The position numbers were made by a program, and so were the translations under genes. A stretch of 64,000 bases of DNA from VXNE01 sp965206615 (lineage in GTDB: Bacteria; Pseudomonadota; Gammaproteobacteria; Pseudomonadales; Azotimanducaceae): NCBI GenBank assembly GCA_965206615.1, contig OZ242219.1:186001-250000 (forward strand). The letters are read 5' to 3'. Below the pieces are notes generated by a model. That model was not told where the DNA came from and did no database searches. It saw only the letters and a list, made by a program, of their open reading frames with translations. Of this stretch, positions 8,236 to 16,314 are shown in pieces (within the stretch, counting starts at the first letter, position 1; every line of letters begins with the position of its first letter).

Positions 8236-8811
8236 ATGCCGGTCAATCTCCCCAACATCGTGACGGCTTCGCGCATCGCGCTGATCCCGGTGGTCGCGCT
8301 GATCTACGTGTGGACGGAGGCGCTGTACTGGCTCGCCGCGACGCTCTTCGCGGTGGCGGCGGTGACCGACTGGCTGGACGGGTTCCTCGCCCGGCGCCTG
8401 GGCCAGACTACGCCGTTCGGTGCCTTCCTCGACCCGGTCGCCGACAAGCTCATCGTGGTCACCGCGCTGGTCGTGCTCATCGGCAGCCACGCGAGCCTCT
8501 GGCTCACCATTCCGGGCGTCATCGTCATCGGCCGCGAGATCGTCGTCTCGGCGCTGCGCGAGTGGATGGCGGAGATGAACCGGCGCGGCCTCGTGGCGGT
8601 GTCCTGGACCGGCAAGGTCAAGACGCTGCTGCAGATGATCGCCATCGTCGTGCTGCTTGCGAACCCGCCGGAACCCGATCGGCCCTGGGTGATCGTGGGC
8701 TACGTCCTGTGCTACGCCGCGGCGTGCATGACGCTGTGGTCGATGGTGATTTACCTGCGCCTGGCGTGGCCGACGCTCAGCGACGAGTTCCCCCGCAAGG
8801 CGCAGACGTAG
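8236..8811 (+). CDS. pgsA: CDP-diacylglycerol-glycerol-3-phosphate 3-phosphatidyltransferase
   Basis: PgsA makes phosphatidylglycerophosphate from CDP-diacylglycerol and glycerol-3-phosphate in the inner membrane, the committed step to phosphatidylglycerol and cardiolipin. The 191-residue protein has the complete CDP-alcohol phosphotransferase motif: D45 and D48-G49, A52-R53, G62, D66, D70 (within VTDWLDGFLARRLG and TPFGAFLDPVADK). Several membrane helices flank it. ATG 8236 starts the typical PgsA beginning MPVNLPNIVTASRI. The frame is open upstream into repeat DNA without similarity. The uvrC-pgsA-tRNA order is the ancestral gammaproteobacterial layout, here stretched by inserted genes. The stop codon is followed at once by a 62-bp tandem repeat. 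Confidence 0.96.
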   Translation: MPVNLPNIVTASRIALIPVVALIYVWTEALYWLAATLFAVAAVTDWLDGFLARRLGQTTPFGAFLDPVADKLIVVTALVVLIGSHASLWLTIPGVIVIGREIVVSALREWMAEMNRRGLVAVSWTGKVKTLLQMIAIVVLLANPPEPDRPWVIVGYVLCYAAACMTLWSMVIYLRLAWPTLSDEFPRKAQT

Positions 8812-8998
8812 CGCGACCTTGCGGTCGCGTTGGAAGTTCGCTGGCGCGAAACTTCTGCGGCGCAAGCCCCTGGCGCGACCTTGCGGTCGCGTTGGAAGTT
8901 CGCTGGCGCGAAACTTCTGCGGCGCAAGCCCCTGGCGCGACCTTGCGGTCGCGTTGGAAGTTCGCTGGCGCGAAACTTCTGCGGCGCAAGCTCCTGGC
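8811..8998. repeat. Three tandem copies of a 62-bp repeat
   Basis: Units start at 8811, 8873 and 8935, a period of exactly 62 bp, and are nearly identical. Each holds GCGACC-TTGC-GGTCGC, related to the dispersed stem-loop family, plus a second inverted pair: GAAGTTCGCTGGCGCGAAACTTC folds back on itself through GAAGTT/AACTTC. The first copy begins on the last base of the pgsA stop and the array ends 65 bp before tRNA-Cys. Confidence 0.95.
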
Positions 8999-9063
8999 GC
9001 GGACGCTTCGGATCGCCGGAACCGCGCCCTTGGTGGTAGCATGCGCGCCCCGCGCGTCGCCTG

Positions 9064-9137
9064 GGCTGGATGGCAGAGGGGTCATGCAGCGGACTGCAAA
9101 TCCGTGTACGCCGGTTCGATTCCGGCTCCAGCCTCCA
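9064..9137 (+). tRNA. tRNA-Cys (GCA)
   Basis: A 74-nt cloverleaf with acceptor stem GGCTGGA/TCCAGCC, anticodon stem GGA/TCC around loop CTGCAAA (anticodon GCA at 9096-9098), T arm GCCGG-TTCGATT-CCGGC, discriminator T (U in RNA) and encoded CCA at 9135-9137. tRNA-Cys downstream of pgsA is conserved in gammaproteobacteria. Confidence 0.97.
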
Positions 9138-9173
9138 ACCTGATCCCCGACCCGGAGTTTCGCCCGCCGTCGG

Positions 9174-10112
9174 CTACCGGCGATCTCGTTGCTCCAGCAT
9201 GGCCCGCACCTTCCGCGTGGATCCGGCGAATGCGCCGAAATCACCGAGCGTCAGGGCCGCCGTGGCGGCCGCGAACGCCCCGGCGTCCGGCACGTCGTCG
9301 CCGGCGAGCCGCCGATGCAGGTACGCCGCGAAGAACGTGTCCCCACAGCCGGTCGCGTCGACGGGTTCCGCCACCGGAAACGCTGCGATGGGATGCAGTT
9401 GCCCGCCGGCGCACACGACCGCGCCGCGCCCCGCGCAACTCACGATCGCCTCGCGCGGCGCGCACCCGAGTTGCCCGGCGAGCTGCGCCGCGGCGTGCGC
9501 CGGGTCCGTCTCGCCCGTGAGCAGCGCGGCTTCGTCATCGTCCACCTTGAGAAAGCCGACGGCCGCGAGCCCCGCATCCCGCTCCGGCCAGGGGGCGGAA
9601 ACGAGGCCGTCCCGCGTCCCGCGTCGTACCATCCCCTGTGCGTCGAGACATACCGTCCCGCGCTCGGCCGCGGCGCGCAGGAATGCGACGGGCATGTCCT
9701 GGACCGTCAGGGGCCCGAGCATGAGCAGCCGCCCCTGCACGTCGGCGAGATCCGCGACGTCGAATGGATCCGCGACCGCGTCCACGGTCTGCCGACGGCG
9801 CTCGAGGCCCGCGTCGAGGTAGGCGTTTTCGAACGTGGTGGTGGCGCCGGACGGTCGCCAGGCGACATCGACGCCCGCCGCTTCGAGTTCCCGCAGGAGG
9901 TCCCCCCGGTCTGCCGCCGCCGTCTTCGTGACGACCGCCGGCGCGCCGCCGAGGCGGCGCAGGGCGAGGGCGGCGTAGTAGGCGGGTCCGCCGGGCTGTT
10001 GCCGCAACCGGTCGCCGATCCGTATGCGGTCCCGCGTGACGTGGCCGATGGCCCAGACGTCGCGCGGACCGTCCTGGCCGCGCAGTCGGGACTGTTCCTC
10101 CGGGCTCGCCAT
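9174..10112 (-). CDS. PfkB/ribokinase-family carbohydrate kinase
   Basis: A sugar kinase of the ribokinase superfamily that transfers the ATP gamma-phosphate to a sugar or nucleoside hydroxyl. The 312-residue protein shows the N-terminal substrate region (PGGPAYYAALALRRLGG, residues 41-57) and the C-terminal PfkB signature DATGCGDTFFAAYL, in which the usual GAGD anion hole reads GCGD with the catalytic Asp kept. VSCAGRGAVVCAGG before it matches the ATP-site strand. Substrate cannot be deduced. It lies 40 bp from the downstream luciferase-like gene on the same strand and ends 36 bp beyond the tRNA-Cys on the opposite strand. ATG 10112 is taken as the start; an in-frame later start is possible because the first 17 residues are polar and unlike the family. 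Confidence 0.88.
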   Translation of the reverse strand: MASPEEQSRLRGQDGPRDVWAIGHVTRDRIRIGDRLRQQPGGPAYYAALALRRLGGAPAVVTKTAAADRGDLLRELEAAGVDVAWRPSGATTTFENAYLDAGLERRRQTVDAVADPFDVADLADVQGRLLMLGPLTVQDMPVAFLRAAAERGTVCLDAQGMVRRGTRDGLVSAPWPERDAGLAAVGFLKVDDDEAALLTGETDPAHAAAQLAGQLGCAPREAIVSCAGRGAVVCAGGQLHPIAAFPVAEPVDATGCGDTFFAAYLHRRLAGDDVPDAGAFAAATAALTLGDFGAFAGSTRKVRAMLEQRDRR

Positions 10113-10152
10113 GTCGGCCGCACCGCCGCGTTGCCCGTCTGGCGGCAGCCGC

Positions 10153-11070
10153 TCAGGCGAGCAGGCGCTCGAGCAGCCCGTGCGTACGGGCGAACGAACC
10201 GCGGCTGTCGTCGCCGGCCGGGTAGACGCTGGCGATCACTTCCGTGGCGCCGGCATCGAAGAACGCCTGCAGCTGCTCCGTCACCTCGTCTTCGTTGCCG
10301 GTCACTGCGATCTCGCCCGCCTCGCCGAGACCTTCGGCATCGAGCTGGCGGCGGTAGTTCGGCAGCATGCCGTAGCCCTTGAAGATGCCGACCGCGCGCG
10401 CCGTGGCCTGCGCGCGGTCGTCGTGGACACACACCGGCAGGCCGACGACGATGCGCGGCTCCGGGCGGCCCGCCGCCGCCGCGGCCGCACGAATCCGGGG
10501 GGACGTCGAGCCGGCGATGGTGTCGCGCCCGACCATCCATGTCACCGTGCCGTCCGCCACCTCGCCGGCCGTCTTCAGCATCAGCGGCGCCAGGGCGGAC
10601 ACGAGGATGGGGAAGGGCGCCGCCTCGGGGCACGCGAACCCGGTCTTGACCCGGTACATCTCGCCCTCGAAGTCGACGCGGCCTTCTTCCGCCAGCGCCC
10701 GCAGCACCGTCACGTATTCCCGCACGTGCCGCGCCGGGCGCGCGTACTCGAGGCCGAGCGCCTCGATCCCCGGTGCATGGGAGGGGCCGATGCCGAGCAC
10801 CAGCCGTCCCCCGGCCAGGGCGTTGGCGGTGGCGGCCTGCTGGGCGAGCGCGCTCGGATGTCGCGGGTAGGTCGGCACCACCGCGGTTCCCAGTTCGATG
10901 CGGCTCGTGCGCTGGCCCGCCAGCGCGAGCATGGTGAGCGCGTCGAAGGTTCCGACCTGCGGTGTCCAGTAGCTCGCGAACCCGGCGTCCTCGAAGCGGA
11001 CGATTTCGTCGATGAGACTGGTGAGCGCCGCGCCGCGCCGGACGTTGCCGCCGTAGATGCCGATTCTCAT
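10153..11070 (-). CDS. Luciferase-like (LLM class) flavin- or F420-dependent oxidoreductase
   Basis: A TIM-barrel oxidoreductase of the bacterial luciferase family. Visible are MRIGIYGG at the N-terminus, the strand region IELGTAVVPTYPRHPSALAQQAATANALAGGRLVLGIGPSHAP (residues about 58-100) and REYVTVLRALAEEGRVDFEGE, all typical of LLM/F420-dependent proteins. At 305 aa it is full length. The start at 11070 has a GAAGGGG ribosome site and matches family starts; the frame extends 22 codons further without similarity. It probably forms a short transcription unit with the PfkB gene. Cofactor (FMN or F420) and substrate cannot be told from sequence alone. Confidence 0.87.
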   Translation of the reverse strand: MRIGIYGGNVRRGAALTSLIDEIVRFEDAGFASYWTPQVGTFDALTMLALAGQRTSRIELGTAVVPTYPRHPSALAQQAATANALAGGRLVLGIGPSHAPGIEALGLEYARPARHVREYVTVLRALAEEGRVDFEGEMYRVKTGFACPEAAPFPILVSALAPLMLKTAGEVADGTVTWMVGRDTIAGSTSPRIRAAAAAAGRPEPRIVVGLPVCVHDDRAQATARAVGIFKGYGMLPNYRRQLDAEGLGEAGEIAVTGNEDEVTEQLQAFFDAGATEVIASVYPAGDDSRGSFARTHGLLERLLA

Positions 11071-11152
11071 GGGATACCCCTTCGCCGCAAGTTGAGATGA
11101 GCATACTACCGGCGGGACGATCCGGACGTCGGCCAAGTCACCGGGTTCCGGC

Positions 11153-11545
11153 TCAACCGGATAGCTCGGGGAAATACGTCTGGAAGAAGCCTCGGTCGCG
11201 GGTTAGAAACGTCTCGGCAATCGAGAGGGCATGCGCTCCGATCAGGAAGTCCGGAAGGATGCGTGTCCGCGACCCGCCTGCGGCGCGGTAACGCTTCCAT
11301 CGCAGGCCCGCCTCGTAGGCCACGCCGCTATCGATGGGCGAACACGATACGTTGATCGTGGTCAGAGCTCGGTCCAAAGCGTTTCGGTCGTCGAAGGCCG
11401 AGGCCAGTTCCGCGTAGACGATGTCACAGATGACGATGGCACCTGCGTCGTACGCGAGCCGCAGGCGCTCCCTGGACTCTTCCCCGTACCGATCGTCGGG
11501 CAGGAATACGTCCAACAGAACGCTGGTGTCGACCGCCGTGATCAC
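11153..11545 (-). CDS. PIN-domain toxin, VapC type
   Basis: A 130-residue PIN-domain ribonuclease, the toxin of a type II toxin-antitoxin pair; relatives cleave tRNA or other RNA. The four acidic residues that bind Mg2+ are visible: D6 (MITAVDTSVLLD), E46 (DIVYAELASAF), D99 (ILPDFLIGAHAL) and D117 (TRDRGF). Its start overlaps the antitoxin stop by four bases (ATGA at 11542-11545), the normal antitoxin-first arrangement with coupled translation. Confidence 0.92.
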   Translation of the reverse strand: MITAVDTSVLLDVFLPDDRYGEESRERLRLAYDAGAIVICDIVYAELASAFDDRNALDRALTTINVSCSPIDSGVAYEAGLRWKRYRAAGGSRTRILPDFLIGAHALSIAETFLTRDRGFFQTYFPELSG

Positions 11546-11757
11546 CGTCCTCGGATGTCCTCCAGATAGTCGTCCGTGCTCCCTCCGCGACCCAACGTCC
11601 CGTACACGCTTTCGACAGGGTGCTGGGCCGCCGTCCGCTTGCGGATGAGCAGACCGTCGGGGACGGCGGTAATCTCCACCTCCACGTTGTGATTCATGCC
11701 GACTCGGTCCCGGAGGGACTTGGGAATCGTGATCTGGCCGCGCTCGGAAATCCGCAT
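11542..11757 (-). CDS. AbrB/MazE-type antitoxin, VapB-like
   Basis: A 71-residue antitoxin with an N-terminal swapped-hairpin AbrB DNA-binding domain: MRISERGQITIPKSLRDRVGM followed by VEVEITAVPDGLLIRK. The C-terminal tail (YGTLGRGGSTDDYLEDIRGR) is the usual toxin-neutralising segment. Such antitoxins bind the PIN toxin and repress their own promoter. ATG 11757 is chosen because the domain begins there; the upstream open frame is noise. It overlaps the toxin gene by four bases. Confidence 0.9.
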   Translation of the reverse strand: MRISERGQITIPKSLRDRVGMNHNVEVEITAVPDGLLIRKRTAAQHPVESVYGTLGRGGSTDDYLEDIRGR

Positions 11758-11898
11758 GCTGTCACCGGTATGAATTGCAGATTCGAGAAAACATACCCGG
11801 ATCCGCGAACGTCCACAAGGCGCGCGGGGTACTCCTGGGGAACAAATGCGCGGTGGTCGCTCGCGCCGCGGATGGCGGTTGATTCGGCACGGGACGTC

Positions 11899-11980
11899 GT
11901 AGGGGCGACGCTTGTCGTCGCCCGTGGTGAGGTTGTGCAGGTCCTCAGGCACGGGACGGGACAAGCCCGTTCCCTACGGT
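11899..11980. repeat. Two dispersed stem-loop repeats
   Basis: TAGGGGCGAC / loop GCTTGTC / GTCGCCC at about 11899-11922 and ACGGGACGGG / ACAAG / CCCGTTCCC at about 11951-11978. They belong to the same two stem-loop families as the clusters near 8.0, 20.7, 28.6 and 30.9 kb. They lie between the antitoxin and the HicB-like stub. Confidence 0.8.
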
Positions 11981-12045
11981 CTTCTGCCAGATGGCCTATA
12001 GTCGCCGGCCGCCGGGAGGGAGGGCGTTGTCCGGGAGGAGGACGG

Positions 12046-12150
12046 ATGCAGACGACGACATTCGTATACTCGCAGGAGGACGGTGCGTGGCTCGGCTACC
12101 TGGAAGAAGCTCCTGCCTACTGGACTCAGGGCGGCGCATGTGTCGCGTAG
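12046..12150 (+). pseudogene. Truncated HicB-like antitoxin (N-terminal stub)
   Basis: A 34-codon frame with a strong GGGAGGAGGA ribosome site 2-4 bp before ATG 12046. The product MQTTTFVYSQEDGAWLGYLEE followed by APAYWTQG matches the first beta strands of HicB-family antitoxins (GxWLGYLExxPDYWTQG), which inhibit HicA mRNA interferases. The usual continuation (ETLEEL...) is lost and the frame ends at a stop after GGACVA. No hicA lies next to it. The 12161 hydantoinase gene starts 10 bp later, so the truncation probably dates from a junction here. Confidence 0.65.
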
Positions 12151-12160
12151 CGATACCTTG

Positions 12161-14269
12161 ATGGCCCCGGAGCGGACCGCCGCCACCCGCGTCGCCGTCG
12201 ACATCGGCGGAACCTTCACCGACGTCGTGCTCGACGCGGATGGCGAACGCTTCGCCACCAAGGTGCCGACCACCCATGCGGACCCCGGTCGCGCCGTCCT
12301 CGAAGGGCTCGATCGCGTCCTGCCGCTCGGCGCCCGCGCGCCCGGCGACGTGGGCCTCATCCTGCACGGCACGACGCTCGCGACCAACGCCCTCATCGAG
12401 CGCAGCGGCGCCGTGACGGCGCTCATCACGACCGCCGGCCATCGCGACGCCCTGGAGATGGCCCACGAGAACCGCTTCGAGCAGTACGACATCGACATCG
12501 ACCGGCCGCGCCCGCTGGTGCCGAGAAAGCTCCGTCTGCCGGTTCCGGAGCGCATGAACGCCGCCGGCGAAGTGCTGGTGCCCCTGGACGAGGACGCGGT
12601 GCGCGCGTTGTGCCCCGTGCTGGAGGAGCACGGCGCCACCAGCGTAGCGGTAGGACTCCTGCACGCCTACGCGAACCCCGTCCACGAACGTCGCATCGGC
12701 GCGCTGCTCGGCGAGTACCTGCCGAACGTCTCCGTCAGCCTCGCGTCGGAGGTGTGTCCCGAGATCCGCGAGTTCGAGCGGCTCTCCACCGCGTGCGCCA
12801 ACGCCTACGTCAAGCCGGTGATGGCGCGTTACCTGACGAACCTGTCGGCGGCGCTCGTGGCACGCGGCTGCGCCTGTCCCTTCCTGATGATGACCTCGGG
12901 CGGCGGGCTGACCGACGTCGCCACGGCCGCGCGCTTCCCCATCCGCCTGGTGGAGTCCGGACCCGCCGGGGGCGCCATCCTCGCGAGCCGCCTGGCGGAG
13001 GCCCTCGACCTCGACCGCGTCCTGTCCTTCGACATGGGTGGCACGACCGCGAAGATCTGCCTGATCGACGACCACGCGCCGCTCCTCTCGCGCGCCTTCG
13101 AGGTGGACCGGGCGTACCGCTTCAGGAAGGGCAGTGGGCTGCCGGTGCGCATCCCGGTCATCGAGATGGTGGAGATCGGCGCCGGCGGCGGTTCGATCGC
13201 CGCGGTCGACCGGCTGGGACGCATCCAGGTCGGCCCGGCCAGTGCCGGGTCGGAGCCGGGACCCGCCTGCTACGGGCGCGGCGGCACGGATGCCACGGTG
13301 AGCGACGCGGACGTGATCCTCGGGCGGCTCGACGGCGAGCGGTTCGCCGGTGGCACGATGCGGCTCGAGCAAGCCGCCGCCGCGACGGCCGTCGCTACGC
13401 ACGTCGGGCGCCCGCTCGGCATGGATACCCTGACCGCCGCGTTCGGCATCGGCGAGGTGGTGGACGAGAACATGGCCGCGGCCGCGCGCGCCCACGCGGC
13501 GGAGTGGGGCAAGTCCCTCGCGGAACGTACGCTCATCGCCTACGGCGGCGCCGCGCCGTTGCACGCGGTGCGCCTGGCCGACAAGCTCGGCCTCGATCGG
13601 ATCGTCGTGCCGTCCGGCGCCGGCGTGGGCGCCGCCGTCGGCTTTCTCGCGGCGCCGGTGTCCTATGAAGTCGCCCGCAGCCGCTACATGCGCCTGTCCG
13701 ACTTCGATGCCGGCCTGATCGACGGGGTGATGGCGGGCATGCGCGGGGAGGCGACGGAGATCGTGGCAGCCGCGACGGATGCCCCGCTCATGGAAACGCG
13801 CCGCGCCTACATGCGCTATGCGGGCCAGGGTTACGAGATCGCGGTCGAACTTCCCGACGACCTCACCCGCGGGCCTGGTGAAAGCGCGTTGCATGCCGCT
13901 TTCGAGGCCGCTTACCGGGAGCTGTACGGCCGCGTGATTCCCGACCTCGACGTCGAGGTGCTGAGCTGGACGCTGACCCTCGCTGCCCCCGTCGCACCCC
14001 TCGCCGCCGCGGCCATCGCGGCCGGCGAGGCCGAGACCCCGGCGCTGTCGGAAGAAGGGGCCGCGCTGTACGATCCGGCGCGGCCGGCGCCGGCGCCGGC
14101 GCGCCGCTTCGCCCGGGAAGCGCTGGCGCCGGGAGTCGCGATCGAGGGGCCCGCATTGATTGTGGAGGCGCAGACGACGACGGTGGTTTCCGCCGCCTTC
14201 CGGGCCACGGTGTCGGCCCGGGGAGACCTCGTCCTGGAACGGACCGGCGCGCAGGGAGACCGCACATGA
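12161..14269 (+). CDS. hyuA: Hydantoinase/oxoprolinase subunit A family protein
   Basis: The larger-domain subunit of an ATP-dependent hydantoinase/5-oxoprolinase/acetone-carboxylase-type enzyme. The 702-residue protein carries the N-terminal actin-like fold with VAVDIGGTFTDVVLD (residues 11-25), LHGTTLATNALIERSG, the central SFDMGGTTAKICLID phosphate-binding motif, GAGGGSIAAVD and GPASAGSEPGPACYGRGG, all hallmarks of the HyuA family. ATG 12161 begins just before the conserved motif; the frame runs back to 12083 through unrelated sequence. The next gene encodes subunit B, overlapping by four bases (ATGA at 14266), so a heteromeric cytoplasmic enzyme is expected. The substrate (hydantoin, N-methylhydantoin, oxoproline or related) is not determinable. 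Confidence 0.92.
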   Translation: MAPERTAATRVAVDIGGTFTDVVLDADGERFATKVPTTHADPGRAVLEGLDRVLPLGARAPGDVGLILHGTTLATNALIERSGAVTALITTAGHRDALEMAHENRFEQYDIDIDRPRPLVPRKLRLPVPERMNAAGEVLVPLDEDAVRALCPVLEEHGATSVAVGLLHAYANPVHERRIGALLGEYLPNVSVSLASEVCPEIREFERLSTACANAYVKPVMARYLTNLSAALVARGCACPFLMMTSGGGLTDVATAARFPIRLVESGPAGGAILASRLAEALDLDRVLSFDMGGTTAKICLIDDHAPLLSRAFEVDRAYRFRKGSGLPVRIPVIEMVEIGAGGGSIAAVDRLGRIQVGPASAGSEPGPACYGRGGTDATVSDADVILGRLDGERFAGGTMRLEQAAAATAVATHVGRPLGMDTLTAAFGIGEVVDENMAAAARAHAAEWGKSLAERTLIAYGGAAPLHAVRLADKLGLDRIVVPSGAGVGAAVGFLAAPVSYEVARSRYMRLSDFDAGLIDGVMAGMRGEATEIVAAATDAPLMETRRAYMRYAGQGYEIAVELPDDLTRGPGESALHAAFEAAYRELYGRVIPDLDVEVLSWTLTLAAPVAPLAAAAIAAGEAETPALSEEGAALYDPARPAPAPARRFAREALAPGVAIEGPALIVEAQTTTVVSAAFRATVSARGDLVLERTGAQGDRT

Positions 14270-15951
14270 CGACCGGCAGCGGCCTGGCCGCCATCCGCAC
14301 GCAACTGGTCTGGAACCGCCTCCTCGCCATCGTCGAGGAACAGGCGCGCACGCTGATGCGCACGGCGTTCTCGACGGTCGTGCGCGAGGCCGGCGACCTG
14401 TCGGCCGGCGTCTTCGACACGCGCGGCGCCATGCTCGCCCAGGCCGTCACCGGCACACCCGGCCACGTCAACGCGATGGCCGAGTCGGTGGGCAAGTTCC
14501 TGGCGAAGTACCCCCTCGCGACCCTCGCGCCGGGTGATGTGCTGCTCACCAACGATCCCTGGGACGCCACCGGCCACCTGAACGACTTCACCGCGGTCAC
14601 GCCGGTGTTTCTCGGCGACCGCCCGGTCGCGCTGTTCGCGAGCACCAGCCACATCGCGGATGTCGGCGGCCGCGGCTTCGGCCCGGATGCGCACGAGGTC
14701 TACGAGGAAGGTATCGCCATTCCCATCAGCAAGCTGTTTCGCGCCGGGGCGCTCAACGAGACGCTGATGGAGATCGTGCGCGCCAACGTGCGCGACCCGG
14801 TGGTGGCGGAGGGCGACCTGTACTCGCTCACGGCCTGCAACGCCACCGGCGCCGAGCAGCTGCTCGGGATGATGGCCGACTTCGAACTCGATGCCATCGA
14901 CGCGGTGGGTGCTGCGATCGTCGCGCAGTCGCGCCGCGCCATGGCCGAAGAGATCGCCGCCCTGCCGAACGGCACGTGGCGGTACGCGATGGACGTCGAC
15001 GGCTACGACACGCCGGTGCACATCGCCGCCGCGCTCACCATCGAGGACGACCGCATCCGCGTGGACTTCGACGGCACCTCGGGCCTGTCCCGCTTCGGCA
15101 TCAACGTCCCGCTCAACTACACCCGGGCGTACGCCTCCTTCGGCGTGCGCTGCATCGTCGGCGGCGACATCCCGAACAACGCCGGCTCCCTCGAGGACAT
15201 CCGCGTCACCGCGCCCGAGGGCTGCATCCTGAACGCGCCGCGCCCCGCGGCCGTCTCCGCCCGCCACGCGCTCGGCCAGATGCTGCCCGACGTGATCCTC
15301 GGCTGCCTCGCGCAGGTGCTGCCGGACCGCGTTCCGGCGGAAGGGGCATCCTGTATCTGGAACCCGGTCCTGCTGTCGACCCCGCACGCCGGGGCCGGGG
15401 ACAACGCCGCCGCCGAGGCCTTCGTGATCAACCCCATCTTCAACGGCGGCACCGGCGCCCGCCCGGCCAAGGACGGCCTCTCCACCACCGCGTTCCCGTC
15501 GGGCGTGCGCACGACGCCGACGGAGATCAACGAGGTGACCGCGCCGCTCATCGTCTGGCGCAAGGAGTACCTCGAGGACTCGGGCGGGGCGGGGCGGTTG
15601 CGCGGCGGTCTCGGCCAGGTGATCGAGATCGCTCACGCCCAGGGCGCACCGTTCGAGGTGTCGCGCATGTTCGATCGCATCCGCCATCCGGCGCGGGGTC
15701 GCGACGGCGGTGCGGCCGGTCGGGCCGGCGCGGTGTACCTGGCGGAAGGCGGCGCGCGCACCGAGCTTGCGCCGAAGGGCAAGGAGACGGTGCCGGCGGG
15801 GGCCACGCTGGTGATGGAGACCCCCGGCGGCGGGGGGATCGGGGATCCGTGCGGACGCGAGCCGGAGGCGGTGCGGGGGGATGTCGAAGCCGGGCTGGTG
15901 TCGGCGGGGGCGGCGCGGGAGGTATACGGAGTCGAACGATTCGACGGGTAG
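14266..15951 (+). CDS. hyuB: Hydantoinase/oxoprolinase subunit B family protein
   Basis: The 561-residue partner of the upstream subunit A. Visible family blocks are ACLxRTAFSTVVREAGDLSAGVFD-like text near residues 26-50 (RTLMRTAFSTVVREAGD), GDVLLTNDPWDATGHLNDFTAVTPVF (residues 89-114), the DVGGRGFGPDAHEVYEEG segment and the C-terminal GGGGIGDPCGREPEAVRGDVEAGLVS. Length is close to typical HyuB. Start ATG 14266 overlaps the end of hyuA, indicating translational coupling. No transporter or amidohydrolase accompanies the pair, although an amidase lies about 9 kb upstream. Confidence 0.92.
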   Translation: MTTGSGLAAIRTQLVWNRLLAIVEEQARTLMRTAFSTVVREAGDLSAGVFDTRGAMLAQAVTGTPGHVNAMAESVGKFLAKYPLATLAPGDVLLTNDPWDATGHLNDFTAVTPVFLGDRPVALFASTSHIADVGGRGFGPDAHEVYEEGIAIPISKLFRAGALNETLMEIVRANVRDPVVAEGDLYSLTACNATGAEQLLGMMADFELDAIDAVGAAIVAQSRRAMAEEIAALPNGTWRYAMDVDGYDTPVHIAAALTIEDDRIRVDFDGTSGLSRFGINVPLNYTRAYASFGVRCIVGGDIPNNAGSLEDIRVTAPEGCILNAPRPAAVSARHALGQMLPDVILGCLAQVLPDRVPAEGASCIWNPVLLSTPHAGAGDNAAAEAFVINPIFNGGTGARPAKDGLSTTAFPSGVRTTPTEINEVTAPLIVWRKEYLEDSGGAGRLRGGLGQVIEIAHAQGAPFEVSRMFDRIRHPARGRDGGAAGRAGAVYLAEGGARTELAPKGKETVPAGATLVMETPGGGGIGDPCGREPEAVRGDVEAGLVSAGAAREVYGVERFDG

Positions 15952-16314
15952 CGCCGAACCGGTTGTGGACGTCTCGGGGATCGTCGAATGGGCACCTCTT
16001 TCGTGACGACCAATCGTCAATCGGCCCAAACAAAGCTGATAAAATGACGGTGAAGCGACTGTTACAAGGCCCTTCGCAGAAGTTGTGGGCGAGTGGAGTT
16101 GGAGCAGTATCCTGATGCGAGCGACGAACGAGGCGGGAGCGCCGGATGAATGGCCTGCGCCGTTTTCCGGGGAAGATGGCTCGGCCAATGCACTCTCCTT
16201 GTGCAGGAGAGTCGGCGTCCGCGAGCGACCACGAACACGATGCCGGCGGGCGAGAGGCGCGCGCAGCGCGGCAACTCCGCGCCGACGCTTCATGATGCCC
16301 GAGTGGGAGACGAC
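15952..16314. other. Intergenic stretch before the autotransporter gene
   Basis: No gene is supported in these 363 bp. It contains a relatively AT-rich patch around 16030-16045 (AAAGCTGATAAAATG) where GATAAAAT could serve as a -10 element for the downstream gene. I find no matching -35. Confidence 0.35.

Noticed and set aside
8811..8998. CRISPR array
   Set aside because: The three 62-bp units are directly contiguous with no unique spacers, and no cas genes are present; it is a simple tandem repeat.
15952..16314. Short plus-strand frame before the autotransporter start (for example 16085-16318)
   Set aside because: No ribosome site, motif or conserved start; it is a chance frame in the 5' region.
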